DNA of 64,000 nt, from the NCBI GenBank assembly GCA_030674185.1, contig CM060307.1:37744901-37808900 (forward strand), given 5' to 3'. Below the pieces are notes generated by a model. It was given only the letters and a program-made list of their open reading frames with translations. It had not been told where the DNA came from and did no database searches. The stretch comes from Monoplex corrugatus (Eukaryota > Mollusca > Gastropoda > Littorinimorpha > Ranellidae). Below are positions 22,560 to 34,748 of the stretch, in pieces (the first letter of the stretch is position 1; every line of letters starts with the position of its first letter). The position numbers and the translations under genes were made by a program.

Positions 22560-23365
22560 TGCAGGTTGAATTAAATCATTTTATCCTGGTTTCACAGTTC
22601 TATTACAAGACTCAACGAGTCCTCTATATTGAGAGAAGTCTTAAGAAAACCAACAAAGAAACATAACCGGAAGACATTTTTGAAACTGAGACGAAATTAT
22701 TGGCCTTTACAAATGAATAGAAAAATGCAGTAAAATACCTCTTACTGTCATTGTCAAAATTAAAATTGTTAAGAATTAAAGATAATTGTAAAATTTTCTT
22801 CTTCTTGCAATTTCTTAAAATACTTTAAGAATAAACAAATACTCTGAAATTCAGACATATTTATAAGGTATTCCAAACGCTTCAAGAGACATTTTTAACA
22901 AAAAAAGTCTCAGAATAAGGTGACCATGCACCAGTTATAGAGGTCACATCCGAAAAGGGATACCGAAAAAGTAGACTTTTATGTTGTCGACAATCTGAAA
23001 CTGTCACTACACAGATTGAGGTGTACTGACTCAATAAAACTACGTAGAAGTGAAAGTTACCATTAATATCATGAACGATGTTCCTGATATTATTTATCAA
23101 TATTTTACACTGCCGTGACTTTTTGTGCTCCTTACTCTGGCTCTCAGCATTCCACACCAATATGAATATAGGTCACCATGAGAGCAAAACACAAGGGTCA
23201 CACAACATGGGATGATCTTTGATATCACGATGATGACATTACTTATGATAGTGATGACACTAAAACAATTCCACATTGGATTGTGCCTATTTAGCCATGC
23301 TGTTATCTACGCTTATTTTTCGTAATAGTCTTGATGTTAACAATGCCTGAAAGATACAGACAGCT
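22560..23365. repeat. Module core and truncated SINE 3' part (end of a type C module)
   Basis: Carries GAAACTGAGACGAAATTATT near 22680 and the SINE 3' part on the minus strand, up to GATACAGACAG near 23360. There it stops at a CT tract instead of continuing into the SINE body. The same truncation point recurs near 33100 and 54750. Confidence 0.8.
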
Positions 23366-23367
<2 letters not shown>

Positions 23368-23408
<41 letters not shown>

Positions 23409-23480
23409 CTCTCTGTCTCTTACACATATACACATACTTTACACACACATCAAACACATGCAAAGAAACACTGAATCGTT

Positions 23481-23511
<31 letters not shown>

Positions 23512-23588
23512 AACACACACACACACACTCTCTCTCTCTCTCTCTTTCTCACAGACAGACAGACAGACCACACGTACACACAAACACA

Positions 23589-23623
<35 letters not shown>
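23368..23623. repeat. CT/CA/GA compound microsatellite
   Basis: Pure CT, then CA, then CT, CAGA and GA tracts, located directly at the 3' end of the minus-strand RT fragment that follows. Confidence 0.95.
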
Positions 23624-23624
23624 T

Positions 23625-23830
23625 TCCAGATGAACAAGATGGGTCTTGAGAGCAGACTTGAAGAAAGTAATCAGTAATTGATGAAAAATGTCTGATTTTG
23701 ACAAAGAGTTCATTCCACACAACTGGACCCTTGGTAAATGAATCTGCGCTAGGCAAAAGAATTGTTACTGAAAGATGGAATACAAAACACTCCGAATTAG
23801 AAGAAGAGAGCAACATTCTTTTCGCATGGA
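23625..23830 (-). pseudogene. Reverse-transcriptase C-terminal fragment
   Basis: On the minus strand the reading VVWNELFVKIRHFSSITDYF, followed in a shifted frame by FKSALKTHL, matches the conserved C-terminal end of CR1/L2-group ORF2 proteins (WN.LP..IR......FK..LKTHL). Only the end is present, frameshifted. Copies recur near 31480, 33345, 40220 and 55262, always just right of a CA/CT tract. Confidence 0.65.
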
Positions 23831-23939
23831 GTGTAGTTGTGAACTGTGAAGATTAATACTGTTTGTGAATTGAAGACTAACTCTGCAATACTGCTATACT
23901 GCAAATGAATCTTTATTAGAGTTACACTGAAATTGAAGA

Positions 23940-24600
23940 ACTTAACAAATATAATAATATTAATGACAGTACTTATATGGCACAAAATATGGTTAAATCA
24001 AATGAAAGGGCATTTACACATCACACATACGTATAATATAATAATAATACAATATTATATAGCGCAAAATCTTGATAAAATCAAATCTAAGCGTATGCAA
24101 TCAACATAGGCTATATCCTGGGAAAAGAAGTAACTGTAGAGTTGACTGTAGGGAAAAGAGGTGTTTTTTAAGTTGGATTTAAAAGCAGAAAGGTTAGGTG
24201 TTCAGTCAAGGGAGAGTGGAAGCTTCTTCCAGGCAGACGGTCCTGTAACAGTAAAGGACTCCGACCAACAGCTGGTAGTTTAAATCTAGGAACATGGAGG
24301 GAAAGACTATCTGAAGCAGAATGCAAGGTGTGAGTTGGCGTATAAACAGTGATCCCAAAGGTAGAATGGAGCAGACTAACGAATGGATTTGTAACACAAG
24401 GTATCCAGCTTATTATCAGTTCTGTTAGAAATAGGCAATCAGTCCAGAGATTGAAGGAGATGATTCTCATGATCAAACTTTTCATTCTGAGGACTAGACG
24501 AGCAGCTGTGTTGTGTGTACGTTGCAGACAGACAAAAAGAAAAGTTGGAAGGCCCGAAAGAAGACCATTCAATAATCAATATGCTACCAGCCAACCGACC
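23940..24600 (-). pseudogene. Reverse-transcriptase C-terminal fragment with 3' UTR
   Basis: The minus-strand frame 24572-24168 reads THNTAARLVLR, then YTPTHTLHSASDSLSLHVPR, then SPLTEHLTFLLLN. This is the recognisable tail of a CR1/L2/Rex-type RT (Q..AARLV, TP.R.LRS, SF...WN.LP, FK..LK). It is only the last ~130 codons, and the internal WN.LP block is shifted. The 3' UTR toward 23940 ends in ATATAAGTACTGTCATTAAT, like common non-LTR 3' ends. Homologous fragments are at 33760, 55700 and 60165. Confidence 0.75.
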
Positions 24601-24719
24601 AAGCAGCCAGCTGACCAAAACTACCACCTGATCAATGATAAAACGATCAAATCAACAATCAATCACCCACTTAATCAACTAGAAAATTTTTCGCGTGTGT
24701 GCTAAAGGTGCAGTCATCC

Positions 24720-24985
24720 CTATCGATTGGGTGTTGTGCTGTGGGGCTATCGAACGATCCACTCCTTAGCTTCCTTGTGTTAGCGATATTTCATCGTCAT
24801 CATCTCTCCTTTGGAAAGGTCAGGTCGACCTTTGCTCTTAGTGATCGTTAACACACATACATTACTTATTATGTTACAATGTTTTAATGTTTAATGGATC
24901 CTTTAACCCCAACATGAGGCATGGAGAACAACAGGAAATGAATAAAAAAAATTCAGGAAAATCAAAAGATGAAACAGCAAGAATT
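24720..24985. other. Conserved linker of type C to A junction
   Basis: Contains CTTCCTTGTGTTAGCGAT and GGTCAGGTCGACCTT (a palindromic AGGTCGACCT). The block recurs near 34425-34560 and 56360-56490. No coding signal. Confidence 0.6.
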
Positions 24986-24989
24986 CAAA

Positions 24990-25790
24990 ACAGTCGAATA
25001 CAAAAAAGTTCACATGAAAGTGTCTTACAAGGCTATATGCTGCACGTGATCTGCTCAACAGTTTTGAATTGAACGGACCCAAATCATGTGATGTACATAG
25101 TCACTTGCAATGAGACATGGGTTCCCTTCTATGGTATGGTACTAAATGTAGAAACAAAGGGTGGTCAGGCTTGAATGATCAATGACACTGAATTTATAAT
25201 CGATGATTTCACAGCAGAAAAAGGCTGTTCACTGTGATTTTCGACCACTAAAGTCGTGTTGTTATCGATATTAAGCCGGCCAATAGCACTTTTACTGGCA
25301 CATACTATGTCGAGACGGTATTACGCCAAATCACTCAGGACATCAGCAGTCATGGCCCAAACACCTGAACCCACAATGTACTTGTCCTCCATGACAGTGC
25401 AAGTCTCAACAAAACAAGGGCCACACATCAAATTCAAGAAATCTAAAACGTCCAAGTTTTTCCTCACCTACCCTGCAACCCTGTCCCTGCCCCTCGTGAC
25501 TGATGGACGTTCCCCCTTTTCACGAACAGGCTCACTGCGAGGAAGTTTTGTCGCATGCAGGATCTCGCAATAGCTTTGGAATCAGAACTTAACGCTACCC
25601 CCAAAGTGGACTATCAGAAGGCCTTTTCGGATCAAATCAGGTGCTTGTGAGGTTGCATCGAATTGCAAGAAAGTGTACTTCCAAAGGATGCTGTAATGTG
25701 GGCCAGGTGCATCTGTCTCCAAGAAAATCACAATGGATTATTATATCTGGATCATACTTAGTAAAAGAATAAAAGACAACAAGTGCAGTT
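24990..25790 (+). pseudogene. Mariner-like transposase remnant, type A (MLE-1)
   Basis: Degenerate DDE/D transposase of the Tc1/mariner superfamily, plus strand, with stops and frameshifts. Visible parts are NETWVPFYGM (25110-25140; the mariner (G)DETW motif with Asp replaced by Asn), VLVLHDSASLNKTRATH (25378-25430; HDNA motif, Asp kept) and NPVPAPRD (PDLAPCDF motif). The C-terminal block is ALESELNATPKVDYQKAFS followed by a degraded IEVGGEYF equivalent (25655-25700). The N-terminal helix-turn-helix region is not recognisable. The first catalytic Asp is lost, so it is inactive regardless of the stops. Confidence 0.8.
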
Positions 25791-26700
25791 TGTCTGAGGG
25801 TCAAACTCATTATCAAATTCTTTTGTTATCAATATCTAGCAGTCTCACTCAGCTACCGTGACCACCCTGAGATTCCAGTTTGGATATTATTCAGCACACA
25901 CTCATTGCATCTGGGCAATTTCATATCTATCACACATAAACTGCCATCTCTTAGGTTGTAGACTCCTTGGGCCCGCACAAAACATTAAGCGCAGTTAAGG
26001 TCCTGAAATAGAGTTAGGGGGATGGGGGTGCCAGGAGAACTGCTGCCTCTGTAATATGCTAAGCTGGTACCAGCAAAATGATTGAGGAATTTACATGACA
26101 GACAGCAGACAACAGGCCAGTTTTTGGATAAGGGTTGGGACAAACTCCAGACATCTGATCCTGGTTTCACAGTTCTATTGCAAAACTCAATGAGCAGGCA
26201 ACACTGAGAGAAGTCTTAGAATGCTACTAAAGAAAGGTAACTGGAAGACAAATTTGAGGCTGAGACGAAATTATTGCCCTTCGGCATGAACAGAATAATG
26301 GAGCAAAATGCCTCTCTGTGTGTCTTTTAAACTGAAAAGTCTTAAGAAATGAAGAAAAATCAAAATGTGACTTTTTCTCTCAGTTTCGAAAGTGTGTTGT
26401 ATGAAGAATCAAATGCTGTTGATTTCAGCACACTTGCTTGATATTTCAAAGTCTTTAAGAGAAATTATCTAAGAGAGATATCATGAAAGCAGTTGACCAT
26501 TTACTAATATTGAATAAGCATATTGTAAATAGTTTTCACCATAAAGTGTCGTTCTGTATGGTTTTCTAAAATTGTTGGCACAAATAATCGTTTGCACCAA
26601 CCAAACAGAAATTAATAAAAGCGAATGTTAAGGTCACTGTTTCAAATGTCAGTAATTATTTTTTACAAGAAAGAAAGCGAAACGCATCGACTGGTTTACG
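25790..26700. repeat. Module spacer and core, type A
   Basis: The spacer starts with TCTAGCAGTCTCACTCAG near 25836. The core has GAGACGAAATTATTGCCCTT near 26262. No coding signal. Homologous to 29510-30120, 38075-38640 and others. Confidence 0.75.
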
Positions 26701-27078
26701 CAACATGGGATGATTTTCGACAATATTCCAATGAGTTAGGGGATGACAGTCATGATGGAACTTCCATTTTGGATTGTGACTGTATAATGTTACCATAATT
26801 CACGTTTACTTTCATATAGATTCTTATGTTAACCTTGGCCTGAGAGACAGACCTGTATGTTGGTCAGGAAACTTGTGCAACACTACCAGTAACAAATCCT
26901 TGCAATGGATGGGACTTGACTGTGTGGTCCAAGTCTTCCCAATAAGTCCATAGCACGCTCAACTCTGGGTAGGAGGCAGTCAGGGCGAAAACTCCTACAA
27001 TGATATTTGTTTGGACTGATGGGGGTTCAAACCTATGACCTCCTAGTCAGTGGTTCCCCTTGCTGGAAAGACGTTGAT
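26700..27078 (-). mobile_element. tRNA-headed SINE, array copy S1
   Basis: Minus-strand SINE. In sense orientation the box B-like GGTTTGAACCCCCATCAG (27042-27025) is followed by the central domain ACCCAGAGTTGAGCGTGCTA, by CACACAGTCAAGTCCCATCC and by the 3' part with CAATCCAAAATGGAA. The head upstream of box B is diverged from the full-length copy at 50511. A trinucleotide microsatellite abuts the head. Confidence 0.8.
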
Positions 27079-27298
27079 CACAACAACAACAATAATTACA
27101 ATAATAATCTTAACAACAACAACAACAACAATGATGATAATAAAAAAAATAACGATGATGATAATAATACTTACAATAACAATAATAACAATACTTCTAC
27201 TACTACTACTAATGATAACAATAGTACTACTACTACTAATGATAATAATAATAATAATCATTATTATGATAAATGATAATAATAATAATAATAATAAT
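27077..27298. repeat. (AAC/AAT)n trinucleotide microsatellite
   Basis: AAC, AAT and TACTAC repeats at the head side of SINE S1. The Asn-rich frame across it is repeat translation only. Confidence 0.95.
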
Positions 27299-27299
27299 G

Positions 27300-27600
27300 A
27301 GTTTCAGAACAGCGTCTCGTCTCACGAGAGCCCCAGGTATTTTACTAAAGCATGAGACAGAGGAAGACACACATACAGAAAATACATGTCTGTCCCATGA
27401 AAAAAGAAACAAACCACATCAATACAATGTAAAAGAAGCGAAAAGTAAAGAATTATAGTTAACCGTCAATGACCACACGTCCATCACTATTGCAACGATG
27501 ATGGGAAACATTTGGAAACAAGCAAATGGACTCGTACACATTTGAAAGTACAAAAAATGAAAAATCTTTCACTGTCTCTATCTGTCAAATTGTCTGTCTT
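27300..27600. repeat. Module block CGTCTCACGAGAGCCCC
   Basis: A 250-300 bp block between the AAN and CT microsatellites. It is also found near 30600-30845, 35810-36085 and 39125-39370. Features include CATGAGACAGAGGAAGACAC and TAAAGAATTATAGTTAAC. No coding signal. Confidence 0.7.
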
Positions 27601-27606
27601 TCTCAC

Positions 27607-27609
27607 TCA

Positions 27610-27646
<37 letters not shown>

Positions 27647-27728
27647 CTGTCTCTGTCTCTGTCTGTCTCTGTGTCTATCATCCTTTCTCTCTCTCTCATC
27701 CACATTTCCCCTCCCCTCTCATGCTCTT

Positions 27729-27789
<61 letters not shown>

Positions 27790-27898
27790 CATAATTATAT
27801 GCACACCGAAGAAACTCACATGTGCACGAACATAACAACGCATAAACATACACTCAAACACACTTGCTCATTCACGCACGCGCACACACACACACACA

Positions 27899-27932
<34 letters not shown>

Positions 27933-27949
27933 ACACACACACACACACA

Positions 27950-27983
<34 letters not shown>

Positions 27984-28005
27984 ACACACACAACAACACA
28001 CACAC
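27607..28005. repeat. CT then CA compound microsatellite
   Basis: CT tracts at 27607-27790 with short interruptions, then a unique stretch, then CA at 27880-28005. Confidence 0.95.
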
Positions 28006-28479
28006 CACCCCAAATTGCGGTAAAAAAACAGATTTGTTTTGTGAAAAGTATCTCTCTCTCTTTTGCCACATTGGATACTTACTGGAGGGTCGTTTGTTGG
28101 TGCGTTACTTTGGTGCCATGGTAAGTAGCCTGTGATTCCAGACTACATAGTTCTACACGACATCTACTGAGCTAATGGGACTTCTTAATGTACGACAAAT
28201 GATCCAAATGAAATAATCAAGCCACTATTAAAGACGATTGAGCTCACTAATCATGAAAAGTAATAAATCATTTGAAAGTCCAGACCTTTAATCTTGATCT
28301 CATTTTAGCGGTGACACCAAGAGACAGTTAGGCCACAAAATGACAAGATGCTAAAATACATCACATCTCGATGTGCTTCACAATGAAGTCTTTCAGCAAC
28401 TACCCTGAAAAATTAAATGTCGTTGCGAAACTACAGTTGGATGTTGACACAATGAAAAGTTGTTACACATCTGAACAAA

Positions 28480-29500
28480 TGGAAGCTTCTTCATATTCCA
28501 CATTCCGATGGTGGAAGCAGGGAATTCAAAACTCGGAAAGACAGGAATGACTCTGACAAGCTAGAGCGACCCTTGAAGAAAGCTTTAAACGAGAATAATG
28601 TCGTCACTGAGATAAAACGCATGAAAGAAAACCAATATATCTGTACACACGAGAAGTACATTTAAGGCTGTCATTTGCATATGGAACACTTCAGCGAATT
28701 CTCCAGTCTTTCAGACTGGGTAGTCAGCCACACAGTGGGTACCTGTAAGGTAACAGAAGAATGGATAAAGCAACGAGCACAGGTTGCATGTAATCTGTTC
28801 AAGATGTTTTAGGTGAATAGACCCAGATGTCTGATGGCTGCAGTTACTAGAGATGAGACATTTGTTGTTTTCTACAGTGTTGCCAGTAAACATAGAAACA
28901 ACACGAGGCTGAGCTAAAGTGACCAAAGGCACAAAAGGATTTCAATGCAAGGAAAGGCTGCTCACTGATTTTCGACCATTAAAGCCCCGTTTCTGTCGAT
29001 ATTATGCCTGCTAATAGCACTGCCACTTGCACATACTATGAAAAAAACTGTATTACCCAAAGTCATTCGGGAGATGAGCATTCAGCGTCCAAACTCTGGA
29101 ACCCAGGACTGTCTTCTCCTACACGACAACGCCAGGTCCCAGAAAACAAGGGCCGTAACTCATTCTCAACAACAACAACAAATCCCAGCTTTGCCTTAAT
29201 CACCTTACAACCCTGAGCTCGTCCCCCTGTGACTTCTGGGTGTTCCTCTTTTAGAACAGGCTTGCTCTGAAGACGTTTGGCACTTGCAGTATCTCGCAAT
29301 GGCTGTGGAATCAGAACTGAACACCACCCCCAAAGAGGACTATCAGAAGGCCTTTTTCTGATTAGCTCAGGTGTTTGCAAGGTTGCATCCAATTGGGAGA
29401 AGAGTACTTCGAAAAGATGCTGTAATCTGGGCCAGGTGATCCTGTTTAAAAAGATCAGATTGGATTATTTTGTCCAGGTCGTACTTGCAAAAGAATAAAG
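28480..29500 (+). pseudogene. Mariner-like transposase remnant, type B (MLE-2)
   Basis: The most complete transposase remnant. Visible parts in order are WWKQG (about 28512), LQRILQSFRLGSQPHSGYL (C-terminal end of the helix-turn-helix region), VTRDETFVVFY (28843-28875; first catalytic Asp in DET), LLLHDNARSQKTRAV (29113-29157; second Asp) and SPYNPELVP (equivalent of PPYSPDLAPCDF; third Asp region). The C-terminal block is VESELNTTPKEDYQKAFF, then a degraded GGEYFE near 29390. Spacing between the second and third acidic positions fits a mariner DD34D signature, but frameshifts prevent an exact count. Multiple stops; not functional. Confidence 0.88.
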
Positions 29501-29504
29501 GTCA

Positions 29505-30120
29505 ACAAATGCAGTTTGCTCAGGTCAAACTCATGATCAAATTCCTTTTCTATGAATGTCTAGCAGCTCACTCAGTTACCGTGCACACACTTCACTGAGA
29601 TAGGTCTTAGAATGCTACCAAAAGGTCTGAGAATTCTACCAAAGAAATATAACTGGAAGACAAATTTGTAACTGAGACGAGATTGTTGCCCTTTAGTAAT
29701 GAATAGTCTAATGCAACAAAATGCCTCGCCGCGTGCCCGTCAAAATGAGAAGTATTAAGAAATGAAGATAAATGAAAACATAACTTCTTCTTTCAATTTA
29801 AAAAAATACGTTATACGAGGAACATATACTGTAGATGTTTACCACACTTGTTGGTATTTCAAAATCTTTAAAGAAAAACTATCAAAGAGAAACATCTTAA
29901 GATGTGCTGACCATTTATTCTTATTGAAAGAACTCATCGAAAATGGTCTTAATTGATGTTAAAAACTTTTTGTATAGTGTCATGCCTGAAACTGTTGGTA
30001 TAAGTAATTGGTTGTACCAACTGAACAAAAATTGTTGAAATCAAATATCATGGTTTATGCTTTAAAAGTCAAATAATTATAATTCTGATTTTTTAACATG
30101 ATAGGAAAACGGAAATGGTC
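29505..30120. repeat. Module spacer and core, type B
   Basis: Spacer TCTAGCAGCTCACTCAGTTA near 29560, directly joined to a shortened core (GAGACGAGATTGTTGCCCTT near 29668). Type B lacks about 300 bp of spacer relative to type A; the same shortening is seen at 38130-38160. Confidence 0.7.
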
Positions 30121-30497
30121 ACACAACATGGCATGCTTTTGACTATGTTGTAATAATGACACTGGAGATGATAAAGATAGTTCCTAGAAGTTCCATTTTG
30201 GATTGTGGCTTCATAACTGTTCCATAATCTACGCTGACATTCGTGTAAATCCTGATGTTAAACTAGGTCTGACAGATAACCTGCGTTGTTGGCTGGGAAA
30301 CTTGAGCACACCTCCGTTATGCATTCGTGAAGTGGATGGGACTTGACTGTGTGGTTCAAATCTTTCCAATGAGCCCATAGCACGTGCAACTCTGGGTAGG
30401 AGGCGGTCAGGGCCGAAAACTCCTGCACTGATATTTGTTTGGACTAATGGAGGTTCGACCCTTGACCTCCTAGTGAGTTGTCCCCCTTACTGGGAGA
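30120..30497 (-). mobile_element. tRNA-headed SINE, array copy S2
   Basis: Same domains as S1. In sense orientation box B-like sequence is near 30465, and CCCAGAGTTGCACGTGCTAT and the TGTGTGACCATTTCC end lie in the 3' part. An AAC/AAT tract abuts the head. Confidence 0.75.
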
Positions 30498-30602
30498 ACA
30501 TTGATAATAATAGTATTAACAATAACAATAATCATCATAATCATTATAATAGTAAAAATAATACTAACAATAACAACAATAATGACAACAATAATAATAA
30601 CT
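30495..30602. repeat. (AAT/AAC)n microsatellite
   Basis: Imperfect trinucleotide tract at the head side of SINE S2. Confidence 0.9.
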
Positions 30603-30848
30603 ACTGGTACATTGTCTCAATTCACAAGAGCCCCAGATGAGTCATTAAGGCATGAGACAGAAGCAGACACACAATCAGCAAATACACATCAGCCCTAGGA
30701 TGAAAGGGACAAGCCACAAAAATACAGTGTTAAAGACGTCAAGAATTATAGTTAACATCTAGAAGCACACGTGAATCACTGTTTAACGATTATGGTAAAG
30801 GATGGTAAAAAAACGCGAATAGACTCCTCCATCTTTAAAAGTACAGAG

Positions 30849-30903
30849 TACTCTCTCTCTCTCTCTCTCTCTCTGTCTGTCTGTCTCTTACACCACACAC
30901 ACA

Positions 30904-30944
<41 letters not shown>

Positions 30945-31082
30945 AACACATATGTGCATACACACCAAAGACAAACATACGTGCATGAACATAAATACGC
31001 ATAAATATACACTCCATAAACTCTCTCATTCATGTAAACATACAAATACACACATTCACACACACGCACACGAGCACAACAT

Positions 31083-31130
<48 letters not shown>

Positions 31131-31161
31131 ATATACGCGCGCACGCACTTTCACATAAACA

Positions 31162-31235
<74 letters not shown>

Positions 31236-31304
31236 AACGCACGCGCGCACTTTCACATAAACACTCACGCAGACACAGACGCAGACACAGACACAGACCA
31301 CACA

Positions 31305-31349
<45 letters not shown>

Positions 31350-31452
31350 CACATACACGCACGCACACATACACGCACGCACGCACACACACATGCACAC
31401 ACACACGCACACACACGCGCGCGCCACACACACACACACAACACATGCACAC
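30849..31452. repeat. CT then long CA compound microsatellite
   Basis: A CT tract is followed by several CA tracts separated by related blocks (ACGCACGCGCGCACTTTCAC, ATAAACACTCAC). This shows a higher-order duplication within the microsatellite. Confidence 0.95.
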
Positions 31453-31464
31453 ACATAGAGGATT

Positions 31465-31600
31465 ATGTGATCAACGAGATGTGTCTCGAGAGCAGACTTA
31501 AATTAAAGAAAGTAATCAGTAATTGATGAAAAATATCTCATTTGAACAGAGAGTTCATTCCACACAACTGCAAAACTGTGGCTTGGTGATGATCCAGTGA
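31465..31600 (-). pseudogene. Reverse-transcriptase C-terminal fragment
   Basis: Homologous to 23625-23830 and ends at the CA tract. Here it is followed on the right directly by the internally deleted mariner. Confidence 0.6.
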
Positions 31601-32085
31601 AAATTGCTTCAGATTTTGGGAAAAATACAGGTATAAAGGATGCTTTACCATTCTACAATTAGACAATAGAAACGGACTTTAAACATGGGAAAAGGGGGAG
31701 AACTCTGAAGAGCCAAAGTGACTTCTGAAGAAAGCTTCAAATGCACAGATGAAGTAAGCACATTGCTTTCACTTTCACTTAAAACAGTTCATAGAATTCT
31801 ATACAATGTCCTTCAGATTCAAAAGCTGCCACCAAAGTGAGTGCCACATGATCTGACAGAGGAAAAGAAGAAATGACGCAATGACGTGAATTCAGAGTAC
31901 AACGTCATCCCCAAAGAGGACTATGGGACGGGAATTTCTGCATGGTTCAGGCGCTTGTGACATTGCATAAAAGTGGAAGGACGAGTCCTTCTACAAAGTG
32001 TATAATCTAGGCCAGGTTCGCCGTTCTTTAAGGAAATCTGATTTTGATAATTTGTTTTTTTATCATACTTTGTAAAAGAATAAAA
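31590..32085 (+). pseudogene. Internally deleted mariner-like element, type C (MLE-3)
   Basis: The N-terminal region is readable as a degraded TIRQWKRDF block, then VTSEESFK (about 31710), TVHRILYNVLQIQKLPPK and VPHDLTEEKKK. This is the helix-turn-helix and linker of mariner transposase. The Trp codon expected between PPK and VPH is TGA (31836). Sequence then jumps to the C-terminal block (VIPKEDY, about 31905) and the IEVGGEYF equivalent. The catalytic core is deleted. MLE-6 and MLE-7 share both the stop and the deletion, so both lesions predate duplication. Confidence 0.82.
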
Positions 32086-32109
32086 GACAACAGTCAGCAG
32101 CCTGGTGGT

Positions 32110-33105
32110 CAAACCCATGTATCCTTCATTATCAAAGTCTAGTAGTCTCACTCAGTTAACCTGAACACTGGTCTCACTCAGTTAACCTGAACACTGAGAG
32201 TTTTGAGTTTATTCAGAGGAATCCATTGCATCTGGACATTTCATTCCTTTTCACTCAAACTGCCATCCCTCATGTTGCAGACTCATGCGCTGACAAAGTA
32301 CTGAAGTAGAGTTGGAGAGTGGGGATAGGCCCGTTTTTATGTTGAAGGTTGAATTAAACTCAAGACATTTGATCCTGGTTTCACAGTTGTATTACAAGAC
32401 TCAACTCGTTCTCTATAATGAGACAAGTCTTAGAAAACCAACGGAGAAACATAACCGGAAGACGTTTTTCGAAACTGAGAAGAAATTATTGTCCTTTACA
32501 GATGAATAGAAAAATGCAGTAAAATACATCTCACTGTCTTTGTCAAAATCAAAATAGGTAAGAATTAAAGATAATTGTAAACTGTTTTTCTTCTTGCAAC
32601 ATTTTTAAACCCGTAAAGAATAAACAAATACTCTGAAAATCAAACACATTTCGAAGGTATTCCAAACTGTATAAGAGAAATTCTTTAATAGAAATGTTGC
32701 AGAATATGTTGACCATGTACAGGATGTGGGAGATCACATTGAAAAACTGATCGTATGTTAATTTTAATTCTGTGGACAACCTGAAACTGTCGGTACAAAC
32801 AATTCACTTGTACTGACTCAATAAAGCTAAATTAAAGTGAGTGTTACCGTTAATACTGTGAACAAGGTTCGATGATATTATTTCTCGATGCTTTTATACT
32901 GCCAAGACTTATGCGTTCTATACATTCCACACCGACATGAACTTAGTTCACAAAACACGAAGGGTCACACAACATGTGATGGCCTTGGATATGATGACAC
33001 TAAAAAAAAGGTCCATATTGGATTGTGCCTATACAGCCGTGGTATTATCTACGCTTACTTTTCGTAATAGTCCTGATGTTAACTATGCCTGAAAGGTACA
33101 GACAG
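32110..33105. repeat. Module spacer, core and truncated SINE, type C
   Basis: Homologous to 22560-23365. GAGAAGAAATTATTGTCCTT lies near 32475 and the SINE 3' part ends at GGTACAGACAG near 33103. A short direct duplication (GTCTCACTCAGTTAACCTGAACACT) occurs at 32144-32197 (given here as GTCTCACTCAGTTAACC twice). Confidence 0.75.
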
Positions 33106-33107
33106 TT

Positions 33108-33273
33108 GATTTACTCTCTCATTCTCTGTCTGTCTGTCTCTCTCTTTCTCTCTCTGTTTCTGACTGTATCTATCTGTCTGTCTCTGTCTCTCTCTTTTAC
33201 ATATAACACATACTTTTCTACAACATACACCAAACGCATACAGGCATATATGAATACGACACAAACACATAGT

Positions 33274-33321
<48 letters not shown>

Positions 33322-33330
33322 TGAGTGTGT
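33108..33330. repeat. CT/CA compound microsatellite
   Basis: CT with TCTG variants, then a CA tract, then a short GTGTGTGTG (33324-33335). The CA and GT tracts make a small inverted pair. Confidence 0.92.
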
Positions 33331-33344
33331 GTGTGTACAGAGAC

Positions 33345-33530
33345 AGAGGTCTTGAAAGCAGACTTGAAGAAAGTAATCAGTAATTGATAAAAATGTCTGA
33401 TTTGGACAGAGAGTTCATTACACACAACAGGACCTTGGTAAACGAATCTGAGCTAGGCAAAAGAATTATTACTGAAAGATGGAATACAAAACACTCAGAA
33501 TCAGAAGAAGAGAGTAACTTTTTTGTGTGG
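33345..33530 (-). pseudogene. Reverse-transcriptase C-terminal fragment
   Basis: Homologous to 23625-23830. It contains the complement of the FKSALKTHL-type end and a degraded WNELSVQI block. Confidence 0.6.
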
Positions 33531-33639
33531 AGTGTAGTTGTGAATTATCGTAACTAAAACTGTTTGTGAATGCAGATTGAAGCCTAACTCTGCGATTCTG
33601 TTGTACTGAAAAATGATTCTTTATCGCATTTGAATTGAA

Positions 33640-34290
33640 ATCCAAGAACTAAAGTAATATTAATGACACTATTTATATGGTGCTAAAATCTTGTTAAATA
33701 AAATGAAAGCGCATTTACACATCAGACACACGTACACGATCAACATAGGCCATATCCTGGGGAAAAGAAGTAGCTGTAGAATTCAATATGGGGAAAAGAG
33801 GTGGTTTTTAAGTTGAATTTAAACGCAGAAAGATTAGGTGTTCAGCCAAGGGAAAGTGGAAGTCTATTCCAGGTGGACGGTCCTGTAACAGCAATGAACG
33901 CTGGCCAACAGCTGATAGTTCAAATCTAGGAACATGAAGGGAAAGAGTCTTTGAAACAGAATGCAAGGTGCGAGTTGGTGTATAAATATTGACTATATCC
34001 CAAAGGTAGGATGGAGCAGACTAACGAATAGATTTGTAACACATGATATCCATCTTATTTTCAGTTCTGTTAGAAATAGGCAATCAGTCCAGAGATCAAA
34101 GGACAGAGCTCTCATAATCGAACTTTTCTTTCTGAGGACTAGACGAGCAGCTGTGTTGTGTGTACGTGCAGACAGACGAAATGAAAAGCTGGCAGACCAG
34201 AAAGAAGAGCGTTCAGCAATCAAGTTGATACCAACCAACAACCAGCAGCCAGCTGACATGACCACGCAACCAAAGCAACCAACCGATCAA
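33640..34290 (-). pseudogene. Reverse-transcriptase C-terminal fragment with 3' UTR
   Basis: Homologous to 23940-24600. The minus-strand frame 34265-33993 reads RTHNTAARLVLRKKSSIM and CVTNLFVSLLHPTFGI, the RT tail. The rest is shifted. Confidence 0.75.
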
Positions 34291-34639
34291 TGATAAAACA
34301 ATCAAATCAACAATCAATCACCCAACTAACCGACTAGAAAACTTTTTGCGTGTATGTTAAAGGTGCAGTCACCCCTATCGATTGTGTGTTGTGCTGTGGG
34401 GCTATCGAACCATCCACTCCTTAGCTTCCTTGTGTTAGCGATTTTTCATCGTCATCATCTCTCCTCTGGAAAAGTCAGGTCGACCTTCGCTCTTAGCTGA
34501 GCGTTAACACACGTACATTACTTATTGTGTTACACAGTTTTGAATGTTTAATGGATCCTTTAACCCCAAATGGATGCATCGAGAACAATAGGGAAAAAAA
34601 TCAAAACCCAGGAAAATGAAAAGAATTTAAAACAGTCGA

Positions 34640-34748
34640 ATATAAAAAGTCCACATGAAAGTGTCTTACAAGGTTATATGCTGCACGTGATCTGCTCAAC
34701 AGTTTTGAAACAAACGGACCCAAATCATGTGATGTACATAGTCACTGG
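34640..34748 (+). pseudogene. Mariner-like remnant, type A, mostly deleted (MLE-4)
   Basis: Only the part equivalent to 25010-25105 remains, up to GTCACTGGCGATG. There it jumps to the core sequence equivalent to 26408 (ATGCTGTTGATTTCAGC). About 1.3 kb, including the catalytic domain and spacer, is missing. The join shares ATG. Confidence 0.75.

Noticed and set aside
24168..24572. Independent 134-codon minus-strand gene
   Set aside because: Its sequence is the C-terminal tail of a non-LTR reverse transcriptase, repeated with decay at 33.9, 55.9 and 60.2 kb.
25256..25573. 105-codon frame taken as a separate gene (also 56847-57170)
   Set aside because: It is an out-of-frame reading of the mariner-like transposase remnant. 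The true transposase motifs lie in another frame.
27007..27355. Asn-rich protein
   Set aside because: The frame lies over an AAC/AAT microsatellite at the head side of a SINE.
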